Source: Halobacillus karajensis (GTDB lineage Bacteria > Bacillota > Bacilli > Bacillales > Halobacillaceae). From it: DNA of 64,000 bases. Under the pieces are notes generated by a model. That model was not told where the DNA came from and searched no databases. It saw only the letters and a list, made by a program, of their open reading frames with translations. Below are positions 37,153-45,557 of the stretch, one piece after another. The stretch covers positions 310,001 through 374,000 of the forward strand of contig NZ_FNWW01000002.1 in NCBI RefSeq assembly GCF_900108515.1, written 5' to 3'. How positions within the stretch are numbered: position 1 is the stretch's first letter; the number at the start of each line of letters is the position of its first letter. The translations under genes were made by a program, and so were the position numbers.

Positions 37153-38427
37153 ATGGAGAATCCGAAGATTGATTACACCCGGTATGTGGACCGGGGTATT
37201 CTTTGTGTAGACATGAAAAGCTTTTATGCCAGTTGTGCTGCAATCGATCGTGGACTTGATCCGCTCACCGTCCCTCTTGCAGTCGTTGCGGACACAAACC
37301 GTAAAGGAAGTGTCGTACTTGCAGCAACTCCAGTGATGAAAAAGAAATACGGGATCCGTACGGGAAGCCGTTTATTTGAAATTCCTTCTGCACCGGAAAT
37401 CGTCATCGTCTCCGCACAAATGAAGAAATATTTGGAAGTGTCCACACAAGTAACGAATCTTTTTCATAAATTCGTGCCCAAAGAAAAAATCCACACCTAT
37501 AGTGTTGATGAAAGTTTTTTAGAGGTTGGCGACAACAAGGGTAAATTCGGTAATCCTGAAGAAACAGCGCAGATGATTATGGATGAAATGAAAGAGACGT
37601 TTCATCTGGATGCAGCTATTGGAATCGGTCCCAATATGCTGCTATCGAAACTGTGTCTCGATGTCGAGGCAAAAAAGAGAGGAATCGCCCGCTGGACCTA
37701 TGAAAATTTCCCTGGGAAATTATGGCCGGTTGCTCCATTGTCCGAAATGTGGGGCATTGGCCCGCGTCTAGAGCATCGGCTGAACCGGATGGGCATCTGG
37801 TCGGTAGGTCAACTGGCTAACTTTCCGCTCGATCGTCTTGAGAAAACGTTTGGGGTCATGGGCAATCAGCTTTATTACCATGCCAATGGGATCGACTTGT
37901 CTGACCCTGGCGCCCCCATCATCCATGGGCAGGTCAGCTATGGAAAAAGCCAGATTCTCCTTCGTGATTATCAAGACCCGGAAGAAGTGAAGCACGTGAT
38001 CTTGGAAATGTGTGAAGAGGTTGCCCGCCGAGCACGAAAAAAAGGCCATGCCGGGAGGACTATCTCTCTTGGCATCGGCTACAGTAAAAGTGAAGGTGCC
38101 GGAGGCTTCCATCGGTCGTTATCGATTGAGCACCCGACCAGCATCACGATGGATATTTATCACTCCTGTCTTACATTGTTCCAACGTTTTTACAACGGCG
38201 GTGTTGTCCGACGAATTTCCATTACTCTTGGCAACATTACAGAAGATGCAAACGTCCAACTCGATTTGTTTGATGAAGGGCGAGATAAAAAAAGGGATCT
38301 CGGTTATGTTATGGATGAGATCCGTGAACGTTACGGACAGGATATACTGCTCCGAGCAGTTTCGTGGACAAACGCAGGAACCGCCCGTTACCGGAGCCGC
38401 CTTGTAGGGGGACATTATGCAGAATAA
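37153..38427 (+). CDS. yqjW: SOS-type Y-family DNA polymerase YqjW/UvrX
   Basis: Translesion polymerase of the UmuC-like Gram-positive branch. CVDMKSFYASCAAI (first Asp), YSVDESFLEV (Asp-Glu), GIGPNMLLSKLCLD, helix-hairpin-helix WGIGPRLEHRLNRMG, and the C-terminal clamp motif VQLDLFDEG. 424 aa. AAAGGAGGTGG lies before the ATG. A second Y-family polymerase in the window, distinct from dinB by its CxxI substitution and different little finger. The LexA box fits SOS control as known for yqjW. Confidence 0.94.
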   Translation: MENPKIDYTRYVDRGILCVDMKSFYASCAAIDRGLDPLTVPLAVVADTNRKGSVVLAATPVMKKKYGIRTGSRLFEIPSAPEIVIVSAQMKKYLEVSTQVTNLFHKFVPKEKIHTYSVDESFLEVGDNKGKFGNPEETAQMIMDEMKETFHLDAAIGIGPNMLLSKLCLDVEAKKRGIARWTYENFPGKLWPVAPLSEMWGIGPRLEHRLNRMGIWSVGQLANFPLDRLEKTFGVMGNQLYYHANGIDLSDPGAPIIHGQVSYGKSQILLRDYQDPEEVKHVILEMCEEVARRARKKGHAGRTISLGIGYSKSEGAGGFHRSLSIEHPTSITMDIYHSCLTLFQRFYNGGVVRRISITLGNITEDANVQLDLFDEGRDKKRDLGYVMDEIRERYGQDILLRAVSWTNAGTARYRSRLVGGHYAE

Positions 38428-38492
38428 AAAACAGAACCGTTGCCTCTGTGGGAAGGATTTTTTACAATAGAAGAAACAGGAGGGAATGGATA

Positions 38493-38825
38493 ATGGAACT
38501 ACGCATCACCGCTGAAGCGAAACAACAACTGGAACAAATTCAGGATCCTGGGCGCCCGCTTATTCGGCTCTTTTATGACACAGAAGGATGTGGCTGTGGT
38601 GTTAACGGATTGCCGACTATTCGTTTGGATAAAGAAGAACTTTCTACTGATCGAAGAGTGGAGAACGACGTTTACCATGTCATTATCGACAGCCAACAAG
38701 CCATTTTTTTTAAGAAAGATATGAAGCTTGATTTTGTGAAAGGCACGTTTCGTCTTTCAAGTCCGGACGGGATCCTGAATCCAATTATCCCTATTAAAGA
38801 TGTGAAAGAAGGGGCGGTTCTATGA
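38493..38825 (+). CDS. yqkB: HesB-like iron-sulfur biosynthesis family protein YqkB
   Basis: A 110-aa protein of the HesB/IscA-like fold, beginning MELRITAEAKQQLEQI with the Cys cluster GCGCGVNG in the middle and no C-terminal CxC of true A-type carriers. AGGAGGG precedes ATG 38493; the frame extends upstream without a ribosome site. Stop overlaps the yqkC start (ATGA). A role in iron-sulfur handling is inferred from family only. Confidence 0.85.
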   Translation: MELRITAEAKQQLEQIQDPGRPLIRLFYDTEGCGCGVNGLPTIRLDKEELSTDRRVENDVYHVIIDSQQAIFFKKDMKLDFVKGTFRLSSPDGILNPIIPIKDVKEGAVL

Positions 38826-39046
38826 GTAGGAAAAAAACACAACCTGGCTCTCTGGGGGATCAACTGAATGCGGATATGCTTTTAAAGCTGAAGTCAAAAA
38901 AGACAGAATTGAAACAGCAGGCTGAGAAGCGTGAGGAGCAGGAAAAAAAACATCGGATTGAAGAACGAAAGCGTCGCGAAGCAAACAAAAGCTTTGAAGA
39001 ACTGCTGAACGAAAGTGATCTTGATTGGAAGTCTTTCAAAAAATAA
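38822..39046 (+). CDS. yqkC: DUF3886 protein YqkC
   Basis: A 74-aa, very basic and acidic coiled-coil protein (LKSKKTELKQQAEKREEQEK) with a conserved C-terminal FEELLNESDLDWKSFKK. ATG overlaps the TGA of yqkB. Matches DUF3886/YqkC of Bacilli, next to YqkB as here. Function unknown. Followed by a short terminator hairpin. Confidence 0.85.
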   Translation: MSRKKTQPGSLGDQLNADMLLKLKSKKTELKQQAEKREEQEKKHRIEERKRREANKSFEELLNESDLDWKSFKK

Positions 39047-39069
39047 GCACCGAAGGTGCTTATTTTTTT
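39044..39069 (+). terminator. Terminator of yqkBC
   Basis: taagcacc / ggtgctta (39044-39051, 39055-39062) with 3-base loop followed by T-run. Confidence 0.88.
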
Positions 39070-39209
39070 CTAGATTTTTAGAAAAAATGAAACATTTTAC
39101 CTGGTCCATCCGTATGTGTGGTAGAGGCACATGAGATATAAAGAGGGTGTAGTTTGAGCTGTCATTGGACTATTTTAGAGAGACAAGAAAATGATAGGGA
39201 GGCGACAGA

Positions 39210-39497
39210 GTGAAGTGTAAGACTTGCGGGCGCAGCTGGACTTTTGCCCAAGCAGTAAGGCGTTCATTAAAAATTACTGGGAAAAAAGAGTGTCCCTACT
39301 GCGGGAGTGAACACTATTCGACGAAACAATCCCATTACCGTTTTGGGATTTTAGCTTTTTCTGCTCTTTTTGTCTTTATGCTTTTAGTGGAGCTCTTCCA
39401 AATGCGATTAACATCGGCACTCTTCTTCGCTTTTTTTATTCTACTAATGGTAACAATCGTTCATCCGCTAATGATTCATTTAACGGATGCTGACTGA
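39210..39497 (+). CDS. Zinc-ribbon membrane protein (TIGR04104 type)
   Basis: 95 aa. The N-terminus has a zinc ribbon, MKCKTCGRSW and CPYCGSEHY, followed by two transmembrane helices (about 46-63 and 69-88). The C-terminus is short. GTG start at 39210 follows AGGGAGG. Matches the TIGR04104-type zinc finger/membrane group of Bacilli. Function unknown. Confidence 0.8.
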   Translation: MKCKTCGRSWTFAQAVRRSLKITGKKECPYCGSEHYSTKQSHYRFGILAFSALFVFMLLVELFQMRLTSALFFAFFILLMVTIVHPLMIHLTDAD

Positions 39498-39794
39498 ATA
39501 TAGAAGGAGTGAATGTCAACTCTCAAGCTTGAAGCTGGGAGGCTTTGAATTTTTAACATATTTTACAAGTTTAGGGGGCGAAAAAGGCATTGGAGTTTTT
39601 TGATGCCTCCTTTCTCGAGACTTTTCATGGTTATGGTCTTTCTTATTCTTTGGCAGACAATCCTTTTCCCTTCGTTGGTCGAAGAGGGTTTGATATCCGT
39701 ATGGGATAATGGATGCAACCACCAAAGGTTCTGTACAGTTTTTAGTAAAGTGGAACAATTATGATCCCCAGATTCATCTGAGAGGGGAATGGAA

Positions 39795-40199
39795 ATGATC
39801 TTTAAGATACTTTTACTACTCTTATTATTGTTTGCCGTTTACACGCTGGTCAAAAAGGAAAGAAAATGGCTCAAATGGGGGGCTCTCGCTTACTTTATCA
39901 TCGTTTCGATTGTATTTATAACGGGGAGTTTCTACATAATAACAGAGTATCAGTTGTACAACCGTCCCATTGACGGAGGTTTCAACAAACATATGCGCTG
40001 GGTCAGCATGTTCAGCTATCTTTATATCCTGCCCGTACTATTATTGACTTCCTACAAAGTATTCACATGGAAGGACTGGAATTTTCGTGGGATCCTGATT
40101 CGTGTTCTATCTTATGGATTCATCGGTTTAGGGCTTGTTTGTGGAGCGTATTTATTCTTTGCTGCATTCATACTCATTTTCTACGGGTTTGCCCCGTAA
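39795..40199 (+). CDS. Membrane protein of unknown function
   Basis: Not recognised. About 134 aa with four predicted helices: IFKILLLLLLLFAVYTLV, WGALAYFIIVSIVFITG, MFSYLYILPVLLLTSY and the C-terminal FIGLGLVCGAYLFFAAFILI. ATG 39795 is seven bases from GAGAGGGG; ATG 39789 is too close. A methyltransferase gene follows 20 bases after the stop, so the two may be cotranscribed. Confidence 0.65.
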   Translation: MIFKILLLLLLLFAVYTLVKKERKWLKWGALAYFIIVSIVFITGSFYIITEYQLYNRPIDGGFNKHMRWVSMFSYLYILPVLLLTSYKVFTWKDWNFRGILIRVLSYGFIGLGLVCGAYLFFAAFILIFYGFAP

Positions 40200-40219
40200 A
40201 CGAAGAGAGGAAGTAGAGC

Positions 40220-40981
40220 ATGAGTCAAACGATTAAACATAACAGGAAGGCATGGGACAAGAAGGTAGAAAATGGCGCGCGTTATACTAAAAGTGTGAAT
40301 CATGAAACGATTGTAGAAGCACGTAAGGGAATGTGGTCTATAGGGGTGACAGCTGACCGTCAAGTGCCCAGAAACTGGTTTCCGAAAAAGTTGAATGGTT
40401 TAAAGGTTCTATGTCTTGCCTCAGGTGGAGGGCAGCAAGGTCCGGTTCTTGCTGCCGCAGGTGCCGACGTTACCGTTTTTGATTTGTCAGAGAAACAACT
40501 GCAGCAAGACCAGCGGGTGGTAATTAAAGAAAACCTCGACATTAAAGTAGTGAGAGGGGATATGACTGATCTTTCCATGTTTGAAGATGAATCTTTTGAT
40601 ATGATTGTTCACCCTGTAGCCAATGTATTTATCGAAAATATCCGCCCGGTTTGGATGGAATCAGCTCGCGTCTTGAAGCAGAAAGGGACATTGATTTCCG
40701 GGTTTATGAATCCGGTGCTTTATCTTTTTGATTCAGAAAAGGAGGAGCAGGGAAGACTGGTAGTGGCACATACGATTCCTTATTCTGCCCTTGCAGAAGA
40801 AAATGTTATCGAGGGAGAAACTTTGGAATTTGGTCACACATTGGAAGATCAAATTCAAGGTCAGACCGATGCAGGCTTTGTCATAGCGGATATGTACGAG
40901 GATGATTTCGGTGGAGGAAGAACGATTGATAGCCATATTAAAACAATGTTGGCTACACGAGCTGTGAAACTCCGCCTATAA
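40220..40981 (+). CDS. Class I SAM-dependent methyltransferase
   Basis: 253 aa. SAM-binding motif I is VLCLASGGGQQGPVLAAAGADVTV (acidic loop DLS follows), motif II GDMTDLSMF and motif III FDMIVHPVANVFIENI. The N-terminus TIKHNRKAWDKKVENG is characteristic of a conserved small-molecule methyltransferase subgroup. GAGAGGAAG precedes the ATG. Substrate unknown. Confidence 0.88.
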   Translation: MSQTIKHNRKAWDKKVENGARYTKSVNHETIVEARKGMWSIGVTADRQVPRNWFPKKLNGLKVLCLASGGGQQGPVLAAAGADVTVFDLSEKQLQQDQRVVIKENLDIKVVRGDMTDLSMFEDESFDMIVHPVANVFIENIRPVWMESARVLKQKGTLISGFMNPVLYLFDSEKEEQGRLVVAHTIPYSALAEENVIEGETLEFGHTLEDQIQGQTDAGFVIADMYEDDFGGGRTIDSHIKTMLATRAVKLRL

Positions 40982-41001
40982 AAATGAATGCAGGATGACG
41001 G

Positions 41002-41041
41002 AACAGAGCAGTGTGATTTTAAATACATGCTCTGTTTTTTT
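41002..41041 (+). terminator. Terminator of the methyltransferase gene
   Basis: aacagagca (41002-41010) / tgctctgtt (41028-41036) followed by eight T. Confidence 0.88.
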
Positions 41042-41115
41042 TATCTTTAAATCCCGGAAAGAAGGAAATAGGCTCACCTGATGGAATAGTAATAATGAAA
41101 GGAGGAAGTAGGAAA

Positions 41116-41526
41116 ATGAATACATCATTCATACGAGTCGGCACTCTCTATTTGCCAGTTCACCATGTGGAGAGGGCAGCAAATTGGTATGAAGGAAAAT
41201 TAGACGCTGCGGTTAATTACCTCGATGATAAGAAAGCCATCATAGATCTAGCAGGCCTCAGCCTATTTTTAGTGAAAGGGATGGGAGGGGAAACAGCAAA
41301 CTTTCAGGATGCAGAAGGAGATGTACGATTCTCTATTACTTTTGAAGTGGACGGAGCAGATGAGCTTGAGTGTCTCCATAAAAAACTGCAGGACAAAGGG
41401 GTCCATGTTGGAAGAATAGAAGAACGGGGGCATCCAGGAAAGAACTTTGTCTTTCACGATATGGATGGGAACATGTTCGATGTGTGGAGTGAACTCAGTC
41501 CAACATATCGTAAAACGAAAAATTGA
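41116..41526 (+). CDS. VOC family (glyoxalase/bleomycin resistance fold) protein
   Basis: 136 aa from ATG 41116, which follows GGAGG. Paired beta-alpha-beta modules: FIRVGTLYLPVHHVERAANWYEGKL and a C-terminal KNFVFHDMDGNMFDVWSEL with the metal-ligand Asp/Glu pattern of the family. Chemistry cannot be read from sequence; the fold covers isomerases, dioxygenases and binding proteins. Confidence 0.85.
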   Translation: MNTSFIRVGTLYLPVHHVERAANWYEGKLDAAVNYLDDKKAIIDLAGLSLFLVKGMGGETANFQDAEGDVRFSITFEVDGADELECLHKKLQDKGVHVGRIEERGHPGKNFVFHDMDGNMFDVWSELSPTYRKTKN

Positions 41527-41570
41527 GTTGTTTGTATATGGTTCTATGTTTATTTGTCTAGGTATAGAGT

Positions 41571-41604
41571 GGCCCTCTTCGTTATTCCAAATAAAGGGAG
41601 GGCC
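41571..41604. terminator. Possible terminator hairpin
   Basis: ggccctc (41571-41577) / gagggcc (41598-41604) with a long loop; T-run is poor, so its activity is doubtful. Confidence 0.4.
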
Positions 41605-41669
41605 TCTAACTATACGATTAGAATCTGGTTTTTAGCACTATTCCCTTAGGGGTTGCACTCGATGGTCCC

Positions 41670-42782
41670 TTATTTGTTGTGAAAGAGTGTGTTTTTTGCT
41701 TGTGAAGCTAATTCGATTTCTTCTAATGTGCGACAGTAAATAGGTTCTATATCTCCTCTGAATTCCTTCATACCCGCTTTCATTAAATGAAGAACGTGAA
41801 CATTACTAAACCAATCCCCTTCTTCTGCGTCTCTGTGGGGCCAGTCTTCCCAAGCGTTTTCAAGTCGAGGGCTATAAATTTTAGGTCCCTTTTGTTGACG
41901 ACTGCAAGGATTGACAGCCATTTCGTGTATCTGTCCTGGTCGTGTTTCGTTGACATTATTGAATAACTGAGGCCAAAAATCTTTACGTGATCCAGTATGG
42001 GCATGGGAGGAACACCAATTTATAATTTGATTAAGCCGGCTTCGTACTCCGTAAAGTAACCCATATAAGGAACGCCCTAGATAGATGCGTTCATCTACAG
42101 CGGAGAAGTGGTGGACCGTCCCGCCAACGATTTTTGTTTTCTGTTGAATGGAAGTCACATAGGGAAAGAGGATATGGTTCATTGCTAGTACATCTTGAAG
42201 TTTGAACATCACTTTATCCATCATCGTTTCCATATATGCGGGGTTCTTGACAACACGCTCTTCTATATAGTGTTGTTCATTAATAATTAATGCTTTTGTC
42301 AATTCTTCACTGTGGCCATTTTTCCAGAATCGTTCCCAGAATGGCCGCATAAACCGGGAGACATTCAGCTCGTCAAGCAGGTGAAAGAGAGAGCGGCCAC
42401 TTTTAAGGCTGGCATCATACAGGAGTAATTGTGGAAAAGCATCTTGGAAAATAAGCCAATTCCCACGTTCTAGAAATAAAAAGAAATCCTCAGCTTCTTT
42501 TTCGGTCAAAAGCTTCGGAAAATATTCACCCTTCAGGTCGGTCATGTTCCAACCTGCATTTCTTGATACGAGATGGGCGAGCAGTGCCCAATGGACCTCA
42601 GGGTGTTTTTCAAAATAATTTAAGTATGCCATCGTGCGAGTAATATTGTTTCGATTCTCCTGTTGAGTGAGTCGTCGAATTTCATAGACAAGCATCCGTT
42701 CATCGTTTGACAAATCTTCAGTTTCTGCCTTAAGCGATGCTTTTAATTCTTTTTTCAAATATCGCCACTTGGATGAGAACAT
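41670..42782 (-). CDS. DUF2515 family protein
   Basis: Cytosolic, 370 aa from ATG 42782 (GGGAGGTG site). Trp- and Phe-rich helical sequence matching DUF2515 (B. subtilis YppC): RRLTQQENRNNITRTMAYLNYFEKHPEVHWALLAHLVSRNAGWNMTD region and LNQIINWCSSHAHTGSRKDFWP near the end. Function unknown. Longer than YppC by roughly 50 residues, mainly C-terminal. It stands alone on the minus strand. Confidence 0.82.
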   Translation of the reverse strand: MFSSKWRYLKKELKASLKAETEDLSNDERMLVYEIRRLTQQENRNNITRTMAYLNYFEKHPEVHWALLAHLVSRNAGWNMTDLKGEYFPKLLTEKEAEDFFLFLERGNWLIFQDAFPQLLLYDASLKSGRSLFHLLDELNVSRFMRPFWERFWKNGHSEELTKALIINEQHYIEERVVKNPAYMETMMDKVMFKLQDVLAMNHILFPYVTSIQQKTKIVGGTVHHFSAVDERIYLGRSLYGLLYGVRSRLNQIINWCSSHAHTGSRKDFWPQLFNNVNETRPGQIHEMAVNPCSRQQKGPKIYSPRLENAWEDWPHRDAEEGDWFSNVHVLHLMKAGMKEFRGDIEPIYCRTLEEIELASQAKNTLFHNK

Positions 42783-42915
42783 TTTCTTTTCACCTCCCAT
42801 TAAATTAAAAATGAATGCAAAAGGATTATTTTAGTATTTGTAGCTCTTCAACCTCTATGTGAAAAAAGGAAGGATTTTCAAGGTGGGTAGCGAATTTTAA
42901 TAAAGGAGGATCCAG

Positions 42916-43008
42916 ATGAACTTCGCTTCTTGGGAAAAGACTTACGAAACTAGAATCAAATCGAATTATTGTCATATTAATAGAAAATTAGGCAGATTCA
43001 TGTGGTGA
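42916..43008 (+). CDS. Possible small protein in an otherwise empty intergenic region
   Basis: Within the 360-base gap 42783-43142, ATG 42916 is preceded by a perfect AAAGGAGG at good spacing and encodes 30 residues starting MNFASWEKTYETRIKSNYC. No family is recognised and there is no membrane segment. It could be a real micro-protein or the start of a truncated gene. The rest of the gap shows nothing else. Confidence 0.35.
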   Translation: MNFASWEKTYETRIKSNYCHINRKLGRFMW

Positions 43009-43142
43009 GGGTCGGTAAAGATATCGCCTATCCTGGGAACTTCAAAAGACATGTGACTTTCCTGGCAAATCAAATGTTTTGTGAGTTGTTCAGTAAGCCC
43101 TTAGTTAAAACATAGACAGCTTGCTATGAAAGGAGGGTACGA

Positions 43143-43610
43143 ATGCTCACCTTTCGACCGATTGATTTAAATAAAGATAGACAGCAAATCATCAAGTTTC
43201 GCATGGATTCATTTAAGATTAGTTTTGGGCATGTGGAAGATTTTAATGAAGAAAATTATTTGACCTATGTGGAAGAACGTATGGAACAGTTTCCAGAAGG
43301 ATATGTAATGGTAGAGAAAGACGATAGGACTGTCGGCCAACTCGAGCTATCAGTAAGATTGTATGGGGATAAGCGAATAGGGTATGTTCATCTTTTTTAT
43401 TTAGTTCCTGAGGAACGGGGAACCGGAATAAGCAGAGAGCTTGTGACTTATGCCCACAATTTTTTCAAAATGCATCATATTCAGGAGTACCACCTTCGTG
43501 TGGCTTCCTTGAACAACAGAGCAAGAAAGTTTTATGAAAAGAATAACATGGTGGAAGTAGGACCAGAACTAGATGGAAAAGTAATCCGTATGAAAGGATT
43601 TATCACTTAG
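43143..43610 (+). CDS. GNAT N-acetyltransferase
   Basis: 155 aa. The acetyl-CoA motif A is FYLVPEERGTGISRELVTYA and motif B LRVASLNNRARKFYEKNNMVEVG. Strong AAAGGAGGG site. Ends 21 bases before the next gene, with which it probably forms an operon. Acceptor substrate unknown. Confidence 0.88.
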   Translation: MLTFRPIDLNKDRQQIIKFRMDSFKISFGHVEDFNEENYLTYVEERMEQFPEGYVMVEKDDRTVGQLELSVRLYGDKRIGYVHLFYLVPEERGTGISRELVTYAHNFFKMHHIQEYHLRVASLNNRARKFYEKNNMVEVGPELDGKVIRMKGFIT

Positions 43611-43631
43611 TTCAAATAGGAGGGAAATCGT

Positions 43632-44267
43632 ATGGAGCAACGAGTTATATGGGGGCATGGGGATTCGGCTGGGGCGGAACATTTGACTTTAAAGAAGTTA
43701 AGCGGCCATATGGAAGTTAGAGGGACGGTTTTGCTCGTTGAACAGGGTGTCCCGCATCATTTAACCTATGATATGAAGCTGGGGCTGGATTGGAAAACAA
43801 AAAAGATCAAAATTTATCAAGAGGGGGTTCCTGAACCATTTATCGTTCAGGCCGAAAAACAGGATAAGTGGTGGGTGAATGGAAGTTATAATGAAAATTT
43901 GGATGGAGCGACTAATATCGATTTAACCATCACACCGTTTACGAACACACTGCCCATCAACCGTGTTTCCTGGAAGACTGGAGAGAGTCGAACGTTTAAG
44001 ATGGTTTATATTGATGTTTTGCGAAGAGAAGTTCTTCCTTTACTACAAGTGTACACATACTTAGGGGACAATGAGGGTCAGAGGATCTTTCAATACCGTT
44101 GCAGAGAATTTGAGACGGCTCTTGTGGTCAATGAACAGGGATGGGTAGTTGAATACCCAGGTGTTTTTAATCTCCATGCCTTATATACTACAAAAGGTCA
44201 TGACCTCAAGGACCATACTTCCTCCTTAAGTGCGCATGCATCAGCAATGGATCGTTCGTACTTTTAA
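43632..44267 (+). CDS. Putative glycolipid-binding domain protein
   Basis: 211 aa, all-beta pattern typical of the Glycolipid_bind/DUF1089 family: VIWGHGDSAGAEHLTL, HLTYDMKLGLDWKTKKIKI, WWVNGSYNENLDGATNIDLT and QRIFQYRCREFETALVVNEQGWVVEYPG. No signal peptide. AGGAGGG site. Cotranscribed with the GNAT gene by spacing. Binding of glycolipids is a family-level prediction, not shown. Confidence 0.83.
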   Translation: MEQRVIWGHGDSAGAEHLTLKKLSGHMEVRGTVLLVEQGVPHHLTYDMKLGLDWKTKKIKIYQEGVPEPFIVQAEKQDKWWVNGSYNENLDGATNIDLTITPFTNTLPINRVSWKTGESRTFKMVYIDVLRREVLPLLQVYTYLGDNEGQRIFQYRCREFETALVVNEQGWVVEYPGVFNLHALYTTKGHDLKDHTSSLSAHASAMDRSYF

Positions 44268-44309
44268 AACATCTAGATACTCACAGAATAAAGCTCCCCA
44301 TGAGTGCTG

Positions 44310-44353
44310 AAACACGTGATGAGGATGGTTAGTCCGTCCGCACGTGTTTTTTA
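44310..44353 (+). terminator. Terminator of the GNAT/glycolipid-binding unit
   Basis: aaacacgtg (44310-44318) / cacgtgttt (44341-44349) then TTT. Confidence 0.8.
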
Positions 44354-44498
44354 GAGAAAACCTTTACTACTTCTACCTGAAAATTTAGCTTATAAGGATC
44401 AATCATGGAATTTCAAGGGGGGAAGGGGACAAGGTTTTGCACACAAGTCCGCCTAATTTTCATAGGATAAGGTAATGAATCTTAGAGGAGGTAAGTCA

Positions 44499-44966
44499 TT
44501 GTATCGAAATCAATACGGATATACGTATAATCCATATGGTTATGATGGCTTTTTCCGTGTGCAAAGCGACCAATCTTTAATCACCGATATCGAAGAAGCA
44601 ATTAATGGTGAATACAGTGCTATCACGTGTTACAAGCAATTGGCCGATCTTGCCCCGACCCAGGAGGAGAGACAGCAAATCTATGAAATTCGACAGGATG
44701 AAATTAGGCACTATGAAGTTTTTAGTAATATATACAAACAATTGACAGGGAAACAACCGGCACCGCAAATTAAGGATTTATGCGTTAATCCATATAAAAA
44801 AGGGGTCGAATCATCCTTTCTTGATGAACAAAAGACCACAGATTTTTACTATGAAATTGAACGAAAAGCTCAAGATTTATCTATTAAAGAGACTTTTCGT
44901 CAGGCTGCCGCTGATGAGCAAAATCATGCCATATGGTTTCTTTATTTTTTGCATGCAAGAGGCTGA
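44499..44966 (+). CDS. Ferritin-like domain protein
   Basis: About 155 aa. An N-terminal Tyr/Gly/Asn-rich tail (YRNQYGYTYNPYGYDG) precedes a four-helix ferritin-like bundle with metal-ligand patterns EEAINGEYSAITCY, EIRQDEIRHYEVF and QAAADEQNHAIWF (E, ExxxH/ExxH). TTG 44499 follows GAGGAGG; the ATG at 44475 is upstream of that site. Tyr-rich tails are common in spore-coat-associated ferritin-like proteins of Bacilli, so a coat or iron role is possible. Confidence 0.82.
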   Translation: MYRNQYGYTYNPYGYDGFFRVQSDQSLITDIEEAINGEYSAITCYKQLADLAPTQEERQQIYEIRQDEIRHYEVFSNIYKQLTGKQPAPQIKDLCVNPYKKGVESSFLDEQKTTDFYYEIERKAQDLSIKETFRQAAADEQNHAIWFLYFLHARG

Positions 44967-45442
44967 TCATAATTTAAGATTTCCAGACCGAATCTTAAAA
45001 CCGTTATCACTAGTCATTACCTATCTAACCGTGCAGGAACTGTATGTTACGAAAAAAGCTGTCCTAATATAGCAGGAATGAACGTGAGCAAAAGGGATGT
45101 GATCGACATGGTACGTGCTTTGAAGTTCCTGGGTGCTGAGTCTATTCCAATCCATTTTTACATGTCATTGACGTAATGTTCTTGGAAGGTATAGGTGAAT
45201 TCCCCCCCCTCTTCCTTGCTTGGAAGATCTTGTGTTTGTTCCGCTGTATAAATGAATGAAATTCGAGCATCCGCGGGCTGAAGTAAATTTATCTAGTCTT
45301 CATCCAGCAAACTCATATCTTTATTGGGGATTACTTAACGACAGATAGGTAAAAAGGGTCGGATGACTACAAAAAATGATTGAGGACTTGGTTTTGAAAT
45401 CGATCGGATAAATGAAGATAAGGTAATGTTGTAAGGGCACGC
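44967..45442. other. Intergenic region, no convincing gene
   Basis: About 475 bases. One short frame, 45078-45176 (MNVSKRDVIDMVRALKFLG..., 32 aa), lacks a good ribosome site. A run of nine C lies at about 45200-45208. No known RNA motif was recognised. The region ends at a terminator (45443-45473) that has no gene in front of it, so a non-coding transcript or relic is possible. Confidence 0.4.
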
Positions 45443-45475
45443 CCATCCTGTTGGCAGACAGGGTGGTTTTTTTGT
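45443..45475 (+). terminator. Terminator without upstream gene
   Basis: ccatcctgt (45443-45451) / acagggtgg (45458-45466), one T-G pair, then nine T. Confidence 0.75.
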
Positions 45476-45476
45476 A

Positions 45477-45523
45477 TTGATATAGAACAGGATAGCTATT
45501 AGAATAATATGTAAGCGCTTAAT
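45477..45523 (+). promoter_or_regulatory. Promoter with cre-like operator before the acyl-CoA ligase gene
   Basis: TTGATA (45477-45482), 17 bases, TAGAAT (45500-45505). TGTAAGCGCTTAAT (45510-45523) contains the perfect palindrome TAAGCGCTTA and matches the CcpA cre consensus TGWAANCGNTNWCA at 12 of 14 positions. It covers the expected start site, so carbon catabolite repression is likely. Confidence 0.62.
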
Positions 45524-45557
45524 AAGGGGCGAATTTATGTTAAAGGAGAGGTAGCCG

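Noticed and set aside
39516..39758. 80-codon minus-strand frame between the zinc-ribbon and membrane protein genes
   Set aside because: TTG start with a weak GGGGA site only, lysine-rich composition from AT-rich DNA, no recognisable family and no terminator.
44967..45442. Possible riboswitch or T-box in the gap after the ferritin-like gene
   Set aside because: No conserved specifier, T-box NNTGGNACCGCG sequence or known aptamer core could be found.
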